The notes under the pieces: model-generated
Told to the model about the DNA's origin: nothing
The model's input: the letters and a program-made list of their open reading frames with translations, nothing else
Database searches by the model: none
In this document: one piece after another, positions 24,901 through 36,254 of the stretch
Layout: each line of letters opens with the position of its first letter
Position numbering within the stretch: position 1 is the stretch's first letter
Assembly (NCBI GenBank): GCA_027563935.2
Contig: CM050446.2
Coordinates: 30,259,501 to 30,323,500 of the forward strand
DNA: 64,000 bases
DNA from: Costus lasius
Lineage: Eukaryota > Streptophyta > Magnoliopsida > Zingiberales > Costaceae
Direction of reading: 5' to 3'
Translations under genes and position numbers: made by a program

Positions 24901-27900
24901 TGGCATATGGAGTTGTACATTCCATCTCTCATCAATTATTTGCCAAATCGGCTCATATCTATATGATAAAATAAAAAATTTAAAATTATATTCAATCAAA
25001 CGCAACACTTTAATAAAATAAATAGATTACCTTTTCTTAACATTTTTGAAATTCAACTGGATCTTTTCTTTAGCAAGATCCATCTCTTCATAAATAAATC
25101 CCATTGCTGGCTTTTCATCAGAATCAGCCAAAGCAGCTTTAAGACAAAGAATAACATTTTTCCAGAAACTACTGTCTAACACAATTTGCTGAATCTTCTT
25201 CCCCTCTTCAATTCTTGAAAGTTTGCTTGACTTCCATTAACTAGAAGTAAACATACTCATTAATGCACCCTTTGAGTAAATAAATGTGCATACCCTTTTG
25301 CCTTTAGCAATAGTCATTCGGTGCATGCTCAATTTTTTCTCAAAATCTTCGAGAATGAGGACTAGACAGCGTGCTGCACAAGGGGTCCAAAACAACCTCT
25401 TTCTTTTCTCCATCAACATTTCTCCCGCTGCCTTGTAGTTTGCTGCATTATCAGTAATAACTTGGACTATATTTTCCTCTCCAACCTTCTCAACAATATC
25501 ATCTAGCATCTCAAAAACTTTATCAGCTATTTTGGAAATATCATATGTATCAATAGGTGATAGAAAAACAGTGCCCTTGGGACTATTACTAGAAAATTAC
25601 AAATTGACATTCTTTTTCTATTTGTCCATGCATCAGACATTATTGAGCAACCAGTTTTCTTCCATTCAAGTTTATGAGATTCAATAATATCCATTGTTTT
25701 CGTTACTTTCTTTTTCAAAAAGGTTTCTCTAATCTCATGGTAAGAAGGAGGCTTAAAACCAAGACCATATCTTGCATCAAGATCAAAAATTTTTACAAAC
25801 TCTGGACTTCTTACACAATTAAAGGGAATGGAACTGGTGTAAAAAAATTTAGCAATTTGCTAACAAGCCTCCTCCCTCAAGTCTTTTTTGAACATTTGAT
25901 TAATTATACTTTGATTTTGAGTGCCACTCATAGAGACTTTCTTATTAGAAGAGCTAAAAGACTCCATAATTGTCTTTCCTTTCTTTCTACTAATATTCTC
26001 TTCAGTTACATTTACTTCCTTTTATCTTCTTGATCAATTTTCTTCTTCATTTGTGCAGCTTGCTCTAGATTTGCCATGATAACTATAATTTGTTTTCTAA
26101 CATCATCAGGCACAGCTTTGCATGCCTCAACATCTTTCCTTGTGCAAGCTAAATGATGCTTGAATCGATATATATTTCTAGATATAATCTTTTCACAATA
26201 TTTGCATTTGATTTTTCTAGGGTTATTGTCAATTGCAACCCCATGTTCCCAACCAATGTCTGTTCTACTTCCTGGTGCATTTTTTCTCTTAACATTAGAT
26301 GATTTAGCTCCAGCCATTTGAAATTAAAAGCCTAATATAATTAAAGAAAAAATCTATTTACTAAATATGTCACGCATGAGAAAATTAGGAAGAAAATAAT
26401 ATTAAAATTTAATAGCTAGTAAATCAAGTAATTCAATAATATATGTGATAGGCAAGAATGATAATTTTACACTAGGGAACTAAGGAAACTAAGGAAAAAA
26501 ACTTGACGCATGGCTGGATATACGATGATAGAAGCCTTAGGAAAAAGTATTTTTTTTCTTAAACAATACAAACAAATATACAGACATAGAGTTGGAGTGC
26601 AGCAAAACTTACCTGAGTCGGCGACGAACAAGAGGAGAGTAGATGGCGGCGGCAAGGCAAACAGCAGGAACAAATGTTGGCGGTGGCGTGATTAGGGCTT
26701 GCGGCGCCGAAGGAGAGGTTGCCGAAGGAGAGCAGAAGTCGCCGAATAAGAGGAGTGAAGGAGGAGCAACTCTGTTGGTGTGGCGGTGAAGGAGAAGTCG
26801 CCGAACGAGAGAAGTGAAAATCACGAGTGAAAATAGGGGGCGCGGCGTGATTAGGGTTAGGAATTAGGATAACTTATCTTAGCGGGTAAAGGGTAGCGAG
26901 CTAATGGGTAACGGGTTTAGGAAATTTTATTAGTTAGGATCGGTGGGATCGGCCGATCCTAGCCGTTCCTACGGTCTGGAACGGCGATCCCACCGTTCCT
27001 ACCTCATTTGCAATCCCCCCTTCGATCCAGCACGTAGACCGTGATCTGGGTCGCAGAACGCGATTTTGATAACCTTGGTCTGGTATAGACACACCACCAG
27101 GCCTGGGCTATATCAAAAGTTTACAACATCCAACTCAATAATCATTTGTAATTGTAACTAATCCACATGCAAAGAAAGAAAGTGGTCATTGGGGATTGAA
27201 CCACACAATATATCAGAAAGGAAATGGGTACTTTAAAAAGTAAAAAGAGATTTAATGATGATTGGAGAGAAAAAGAGAAGCCAATAATTCCAATAGAATA
27301 ATATGATAAAAGTGCGATCAATCAACCATAACATTTGTACAAGAACTCCAACTACTAGCTCAGATTAATTCTTACTAGTAACCATCAATACTGTAGCATG
27401 ATATTTAAATGCACAAGAAAACTGGTTTCAATGAACTTATTTGAATGGTCAAACATTTTAGAGGAAGATCAACTTAAAATTTTGAAGTAAAAATTAATAG
27501 ACAACAACTGAGACAGGCATGGGTAGCCGACCAACGGGAAATACTGATTAGTTGACATCCATGAATAGCATAAATCCAACTTCCATGGATATTAACTGAT
27601 TTCAATATATTCCAGGTGATCTTTATCCTAGGGTTAAAACCTGGTGAATTATATAACCCTTCCGTCATAACAAGAAGCCAATTCAGAAATATAGCTGGCC
27701 AAGCCATGTTGGTCCGGACGCCAACCTATAAAAAGCCAAAAGAACCATAATAACCTACATTTATAGGAAGGGGAATTCATCACAGAAAACTTAAAAAAAA
27801 AATGATACATGCAGGCAAAGCAAATGCTCTGTAACACCACATGCTGTTCATAGATTTTATTCCGTCCCTAATTAAAAAATCATAAAAATGAAGGAAATCT

Positions 27901-28324
27901 TTCAGAATTAATTTGAGTGATTTAAGCTTTAGTTAGATACCTATTTATCCAGAAGGCTTAAGCTGTAAGAAAATAACCACTAAGCATATCCTCACTAACT
28001 TGAGCAAGACCAATTTATTACTCATAAGAGGATAAAAATTTTCTACACTCGGGGTGTAGAAGTCAAGACCCCCACTCAAACTATCAGATTAGGTGGGCTT
28101 CACATCAGGGTATCAAATTGTTTTATTTTTTGTGTTTTGATCAAATTACCTAAGGTGAACAGTGCCCAATTGGGGTCTTCATATCAAGACTTGTGCACCC
28201 CTAGTTTATAAGATTTTATCTATTTAGAGGACTTCAGAATATGGAACACCACAAGATCGCAATTCAATAGATCTCGTTTTTAGTCTTAGGCATGAAATAA
28301 AAACTAGTCCTTACCTAGTACAAG

Positions 28325-28373
<49 letters not shown>

Positions 28374-31300
28374 GATAATTATGACAATCCAACAAGGACT
28401 ACCTAGAAGGATAACAACGACAACCCAACCTAAAAGACAAAGCCTATCCAAGCTTCAAAGGAACAGAAGATTGTTCACAAGCGCTTGCTTCCCTCCTTTG
28501 GCTACAGATGTTGGCACTTTGGCTAGGATATCATAAGACTATTATTCCACTATTGATTACAAGTAGAGAGAGAGAGAGTAACAAAGAATGATTAGAATAG
28601 AGGATTAGGCCTATCCTATAGATAAGGAGACTTGTTATGACTTCATAATGAATGTTTCAGTCATAAAACCGGATTGAAATCCCTAAGAAGACAATGAAAA
28701 CAGTTTATGGTTCCTAATAAACACAATTAAATCCCATTATATACATGAGCATGTAACTTTTGCGACAATCAAGAATAATACAAGGTTCACCATTGACTTT
28801 CAATCATGAAGCACACTGCCCAACCAAACATTAGGGGATGAGCTAGAATTGAAGTCTTGACATGTACTTTAATACCACATTAAGATTTGACTGGATGACT
28901 ACTTATCCGAGGAAAACTGCTATTAATGAAGAAATTCAATTTATATTTCTATGATTTAACAACTGATATTACCTTCTCCCTCTTTGCTATAGAGAGGACC
29001 TGGACCATTTATCCTGATAGGCAATCGCCCTAAAACTAAAAAATATCCTTATATTCTTCACAAAATTTCCTTGATGGAAACAATCTAGTTTGTTGAATTC
29101 TACATATATCAACTTGTATTGTCCAGGAATACAAAAAGTCACCATCTACTTAATGTTTTGATAGCCAAATCTGTCAACAATAGATAATAAGGTCTGTCAA
29201 CAAATAGAAGAGTTATAGAAATTAAATGCAAAGGCTGCACTAGATAAATTCAAATGAAAAATAATGTAAAACATTTTGCATCATTTTGAAGCTTACGCAT
29301 TACTAAATTACACGATCTACTAGTGCAATAAAGCAATCTTTAGTATTACGGTATGCTCCTTATGAAGAGAAGTTTTAACTTAAGCCAAACAATTTTTTAT
29401 TTAATTCCCAAGACAAACTTTCTTCTTCCTTGTCACCATGTTGGATGAAAAGAGATGACTTTATTAGTTCACTTATACAAGGGACAGGGTACATTCATAT
29501 AGGTCATTACAACATAAGACTTAAAAACCAACTAATATGGGTCTAAACATGTAGTCTATATCATGGAATCAAAAATAGGTCCATACAACCTAGTATTGGT
29601 GATACATACTAGTAATTAGTGTATAGCGGTATAAAGTTAGTTCCATGTATATATGTGTGTATATATATATATGATCAAATGAGACGGTCAATTCATTACA
29701 GATATACCAATATTGAAACCTTAACATTATATATATATTATGGTTTAAAGTACTAATTTAAATCAGAAGGTGCCCAATATGAACAAATCCAAGTCGAACC
29801 CAACGTCCAAGGTTGAGCACAAATCCCCATGAACCAAGGTCCAACAAATACCCACTGATGCCAATACTATGTTCTAGTACACTTGATACATAATATCAGT
29901 ATATAAAAGTCCAAATCATGGCAAATACACCAGCTAAGAATGATAGTTTAATTCATAACTTCTTAGAGTTCCACCTTATATTGCATGGATAATATAAATA
30001 AATTGTGTAGAGGACAGGTTTGGGAAAATGTCAACAGGCCAACAGTTGCAAATAGAGTGTAGATCTTTATGCCCAGGAAACATATGCCAAGTCTACTGTT
30101 ACGTGCTTAGTCACAACCAAAGAAATTTGGGACGTTCTAGCATCACCCTATGCTCCTCAAGAAAACATATGCCAAGTTCACAGGCTTTATGAGGAAATCT
30201 TAATCTAAAACAAGGAGACATGCCCTTATCAGATCTTTATCGCATTTTCAAGGGAAGGTGGGATCAATTACATATGCTATAGCTGCCTATGCTAATATTT
30301 CAATGACTATCAAACAACGATAAGAATTTTTTGTGGCTAGATTTCTCACTGCTTTAAATGACTCATATTCTGCTGCCAAAGCTTAGCTCCTTATTGATCC
30401 GCCTATTCCTACAATTCAAAGAGTTTACTCGCATCTCTTGCGTGTCTCCATAACCACTCCTACCACCGAAACCAGTAGTGCCCTCCTAGCTCCTCAAGAG
30501 GTAGACGTGGTTTTTCCAGTAGGGGCAGAGGACCTGGCCATACTTCTGCTCCTTGTGAACATTATGGGCGCAATAATCATCCGTCAGATCGATGCTAGAA
30601 AAAGTTTAGCAAGCCATCCTATGCCAAAATGGTAGTTGATAGTGGATCGCATGTATCTAGACAAGCTGTCACCTCAGCTTCACTGTTTCTTACTGATTCG
30701 ACCATCACAGTCTCCTCCGCTGAGTACGAACGCCTAATCAGATTGGCAGCTCAAGCTGAAGCTTCCACCTCATTCTTAATGGCTACCACCCCTGGTGTCT
30801 CTGGTACTATCTCTCTTATTGCCTCTGTTGATACTTGGGTTTTAGATTACGGCGCCACCTCTCATGTTTCAGGTAATCGTTCACTATTTGCATCCTTGCA
30901 TCTTGACACCAGTTATAGTCCGGGGTCAATTGCAGATGAGCCTCTTATTCCTGTTCAAGGAAAAAGAACTATCTACTTAAGCCCCAAGTTTACCCTATTT
31001 GATGTCTTTTATCTCCCTCAATTTTTTATTAATCTTATTTTTGTTTATGCCCTGACTAAAAGCTTAAATTGCTCAGTGACGTTCCTCTCTTCTTGTTGTG
31101 TTTTCAAGACCCTAGGACGAAGGCAAAGATTGGTGGGAGGCTTAAAGTTGACGGTGTCTATGTTCTAACTGATCCCGTCTTGGATACAGCGAAGGCTCTT
31201 ATGTCTACATCATCTCCTTTTTATGAGGCACTGTCGGCTAGGTCACATCTCTCCTCTTAAAGTGTAGCAAATTTTGTTGCTAAAATCTTGTCCTTATTTC

Positions 31301-34300
31301 GAGTATGAAGTCTATCAATTGGGAAAGCATCACAAGACTTCTTTTCCTAGTAGTAATAGTCCACCAACTACTATTCCGTTTCATGTTGTTCATTCAGACA
31401 TTTGGGGTCCTAGTCCTATAACCACCAGAGATGGTTTAAATATTTTATCACATTTATAGATGACTTCTCTCGCATGCGTTGGGTCTTTCTTTCTACTAAA
31501 GAATCATTCTGAAGTTTTTACTACCTTTAAACTATTTATGATGAAATCAAGAATCAATTTAGCTTGTCACTAAAAATATTTTCACTGATAATGCCCTTGA
31601 GTACACCAGTCCTATCTTTTAAGAATTTTGCGGATTGCACGGGATTATCCACCAAATCACATGTCTTTATACCTCACCACAGAATGGAGTTGCAGAATGC
31701 AAGAACCACTATCTGCTTGATGTTTCTTGGGCCTTAATGTTTCACATGCATATTCCTAAGCATTTGTAGGACGATGTCGTTCTCACTGCCACATATTTGA
31801 TTAATTGAATGCCCACTTCATCCCTGCAAGGTAATTCTCCTCTCGCAGTGCTCTCACCCTACCAACCAGCTTTTCCTATTCCACCCAGAACTTTTTGTTG
31901 CCTTTACTATGTCCATGCTCTTTTTTCTGGAGTTGACAAGTTAAGTCTACGATCCTATGCAAGGCACGTCTTTCATTAGTATGGATATCTCCTTCTTCGA
32001 ATCTACCCCATGCTTCACCAAACCAACACAGCGTGCAGAGACTTCAACCAATGTTATTCCTCTTCCTGTCCCATGCCCTCTAGATATTCCCATGCTGTCT
32101 CCACAGGTTCCCCACTCCGTGGCACAAGAAGATCAACCCTTGCCTCTGCAGGTGTACCGGTGGCGGATCCAGGCTATCACCACTGCAAACCTTCCACTAG
32201 TCACGCCTTTGCCTGGTTGTTCGTAACAAGACCCTGTTGACCTTCTCATTGCCCAACATAAGGGACGTCACACCACAGCTAAGTATCTCATTTCTCATTT
32301 TGTCTCTTGCTCTCGCATCGTCTCTTTATTCCTTGTAAATGGATTTATACCATCAATGCAACCCTGATGGGTCAATCAATCAATACAAAGCTCGTCTCGT
32401 GACAAAGGGATTTACTCAGGTGTAAGGGGTTGACTATTTGGACACCTTCTCTCCGGTTACATAGTTGAACTCTGTCCATACCATCTTGTTGTTTGCCATC
32501 AACCTTGAGTGGCCTCTTCATCAATTGAACATAAAAAATGCTTTCTTGTATAGTGATCTCACTGACACAGTTTATATATACCAACCTCCAGGTTGGTTAT
32601 GTAAAGCAAGGGGAGTTGGCCTACAAGTTGCATAAGACTATATATAGACTTAAACAAAGCCCAAGGGTGTGGTTTCAGAAGTTTTCTACAATCATATTCA
32701 AAATAGGATTTTTTCACTGCAAATCTAATCATTCAATATTTATTCGCACGTCAAACACTAGTATCGTTATCTTGGCCATTTATGTTGATGACATTCTTCT
32801 CCCAAGAAGTGATTCTGGAGGCATACATGAGACTAGAATATTTCTACAATCTTAATTTTCTCTTAGAGATATGGGTAAACCTAGATACTTTCTAGGAATT
32901 GAAATTGCTTATAAGGACTCGAATGTTCATCTGTCTCAAAGGAAGTATGTTCTTGATCTTCTATCTGACACAGGTATGCTTGATTGCAAACTCACTAATA
33001 TACCTACTGTAGGAGGGATGGTCCTTAGTTCCATACTCTACGATGTTTAGACAATGCTCAGGAAACATGAGAGGGTCTTGAGATGAGGGAAGCAAAAGCG
33101 TTCGGAAAGTGCAGTGAAAACACAAGAAAACAGCGGCGAATTCATTTCGGGGCAACACTAATGTGAGAGGAAACCGAATAGCACCCAGATCTATGAAGTT
33201 CACTCACTAACCTTTTAGCAAGCAATTTTAAGCGCAACACGTTCTGAGGGGACAGTAGGTAGTCGGGGCTCAGCTCGTGTGCCTATGAACCTGCAAACAC
33301 ACCACAAGTAGGAAATTGCTCCATGCCTCCAATGTATGGATGCTCGTGGGGGTGAAGGGGAAAGAGCACAAAACTCAACGGAAGAAGAATACGATAGAAA
33401 TATGAAAACAGACGAACTTGACCCACCGGAGGCGGTGGGATTTACTTCTTGCAACGGAAGGGAATATAAACTTCGGAGTCGAGGCACCAACCATGACTCT
33501 TACAAACTTCAGAATCGAGGCACCCACTACGATCTACTCAGCTCACTATGAGAACTCTAACGCTACTAGAGAACTGAAAATAAGTGCTAGTCCACCCTTC
33601 TCTTTTATAGGATAAGAGAGAGGGAATAAGACAAAGGGGAAGTCCTAAAAACTACCTACTTTTGCAGTCAAAAAAGTGGTCAAACTATCACATAAGACAA
33701 AACAAAACAAACTCCTACCAACTAAAGTTGAAGCTAGTGCATGTCCTTGATTCCTGGTTGTGTGGGTGTGACATTGGTGGCTTAGATGAGCTCGGAACAA
33801 GCCAAGACAAAATAGCAAAATTTTGAGATCGTGAGCTGGTTCATCACGGTGGAGGCTTGCTCTTGGGCCGTATTGTTCAGATGATTATGATATCCATCTT
33901 GGGCCGGGCCTTCAGTGGGACGAGTTGGGATTAGGCTGGAGGATCTCGGTGTGGACCGAGAGCGGGCTAATCACCCCTATGTAACGGTCCGGTGGTTGAC
34001 TTGAGCGTTGGGAGTACCAAATTGTTATCTTGTTGGGCTCTTTTGGGCCCGCTTATAATGGGAAAACATGGTACGGAGGGCAATGTACGTAGAAATGGGG
34101 CCTCCGGGGCAATTATGCATCTTCAGGGGTATTAACGGCCTGGCCGTGATGGCATTCAAGGTCGTGATCTGGTGTGTTGGACTCTACCGAGCCATTCACG
34201 ACCGTGCTTCTATTCACGAGAGTCCGCCAAGGTGCTCACGATCGGCCCATGCTTGGGCGCACCGTCGTGATTCTGTTTGCTAAAATTCGCTGAGACGTTC

Positions 34301-35300
34301 ACGCCCGTGACTGTATTCACGGCCTGCCCATGATGGTCTCGGAGAAAATTGTGGGGGGGCGGGTGTTTTTTGGTCTAGATCTTCCCCTCATTAGTGTTAG
34401 CTTCTCCTGCATCACCTATGGTCCCAAATAAACGATACAGCAAGTAGGAGGAATCTGAAGATAGTGATCCCATCGTGTATAAATAGGTTGTGGGTATACT
34501 CATATATCTCACTGTCACATATCCAAATATATAATTCGCAGTGGGTATCGTCAGTCAATTTATGCAATCCCCCAAGAAAGGCCATTGGCAGGCTGTACTA
34601 AAAATTTTATAATATTTCAAAAATCTTCAGGCAAAGGTCTTCTATATGAAAAAGGTATACAACTCACTATTGAATCTGACTCTAATGCAAACTATGCCGG
34701 AAACATCGATGATCGAAAATCTATTTTTAATTTTTGCACATATGTTGGGGGGAAATCTAGTCACTGAGAAGAGCAAGAAACAAAATATTGTATCTAGTTC
34801 TAGTTGTGAAACTGAACATCGAGTCATGGCTCATACCACGTGTGAGCTTATGTGGATCAAGAGTCTATTATAAAAATTTAGCATAGTCATTAATACTCTT
34901 ATAATCATGTACTGTGATAATCAGTCGGCTATATTCATTGCAAACAATCCCTCATTTCATGAACGAACCAAACATGTGAAAATTGATTATTATTTTGTCA
35001 AAGATGTCATTTTGAGTCACAAGATCAACACTCCATATACCAAATCTAAAGATCAAGTTGCTGATATCTTTACTAAGGCTTTTAACTCTATAAAATTTCA
35101 AGATTTTTGTAATAAGTTGAGCATAACTGACATATTTGTTCTAGCTTGAGGGGGAGTGTTAGCAGAGCCGTATGCTCTTATCGGGCTTTAGTTCTTAGCT
35201 TATCGGGTATGGGTTATTACCCAAACTTCCTTCTGTTCTATTGTAGTATTAAGCTATTGAGAAACCCTATGTTAATTGATTTTTCCATTTTTCCCTTCAA

Positions 35301-35350
<50 letters not shown>

Positions 35351-36094
35351 CTGCACGCTAGTGATTTATTATAGTTTACATTAATTAGTTTAAAATTTCT
35401 ACACTTAGTTGTCTCACATATTGTTTTGTGCCAAGAGAAAAAAAAATGTTTTCTCCACTGTTTTCTTTTCAAAAACAACCTAAAACTTATTATGACGCAA
35501 TCGAGGAACAATCTTGTGGTAGAGAAGCATGAGCATACCCAAGCGACCAGCTTAGAACTAAAAAATATGGTTGAATAACTTGCAACTTCTATGAATGAGA
35601 TGAAAATACAGTTAGAACAAATGGAAGCTAGGGAACAAGAAGGCAACCAAATTGGGGGGAAGGCTATGTCCGAATTCCTCAAGGATCTAGACAATACTAG
35701 AGAAATGATTGGGACCAAGGGCTAGGTAGAACCCAAGCGGCCAAGCCTATCATCATGAATGAGAACAAAGATAACACAATCTAGGACTACCCTACCTCCT
35801 AGTGAAGTCTATGGAGATGGTAATCAACTTAGGAACCCTCCTTATCGAATTCAAGAAGAGGATGATATTCAATATGCCATTAGGCTAATCCTCCAACACA
35901 CAAAAGTCTTCCTAGATTCGCTCATGTCCATAAAACAATATTTTGAGTAGAGTGCAATGCCCGACCATGGAAAGGCTAGATATGCCCGCTTCTTTCTTCG
36001 TGGATCAGCCTAATGATATTGGGCAAACATAGAGAGACAACAAGAAAGGAGTGGTTTACTACCCATCACAAAATAGGAAGAAATGAAATGGAAG

Positions 36095-36125
<31 letters not shown>

Positions 36126-36220
36126 CATATTCTAACTAGAGAAACTTGTTAATCTTTGTTAATCTTAATGCCTTCTGAAAAGGCATGTTGATTACTCAAA
36201 GGTGGAAGAATTTTCTAAAA

Positions 36221-36254
<34 letters not shown>

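Larger units (their letters stand above)
18790..27115 (-). mobile_element. Ty3/gypsy chromovirus with 5-bp target duplication
   Basis: Two short LTRs bound a minus-strand gag-pol relic and the whole is flanked by AAAGT (18785-18789 and 27116-27120). The LTRs have the TGATA...TATCA form. The order of gag, protease, reverse transcriptase, integrase and a chromodomain-like tail fits a chromovirus, probably Reina-like by the short LTRs. About 3.8 kb of its present length is later hAT insertions. By eye the two LTRs differ at about 24 of 223 positions, mostly transitions. Confidence 0.92.
23585..27115 (-). repeat. Chromovirus 5' LTR, split by a hAT element
   Basis: The LTR consists of 23585-23777 and 27078-27115. 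The hAT element at 23778-27077 sits inside it. TGATA...TATCA ends match the other LTR. Confidence 0.9.
30000..35303 (+). mobile_element. Decayed Ty1/copia element, interrupted by a gypsy solo LTR
   Basis: Plus-strand gag, protease, integrase, reverse transcriptase and RNase H fragments appear in copia order, ending in a polypurine tract (35147-35156) and an LTR start TGTTAGC at 35157. No matching 5' LTR was found upstream of 30000. The insertion of a gypsy LTR at 33008-34414 splits reverse transcriptase from RNase H. Confidence 0.85.

Noticed and set aside
27474..27840. Minus-strand frames in intron 1
   Set aside because: Short, overlapping and without any domain; same strand as the host gene but no splice evidence.
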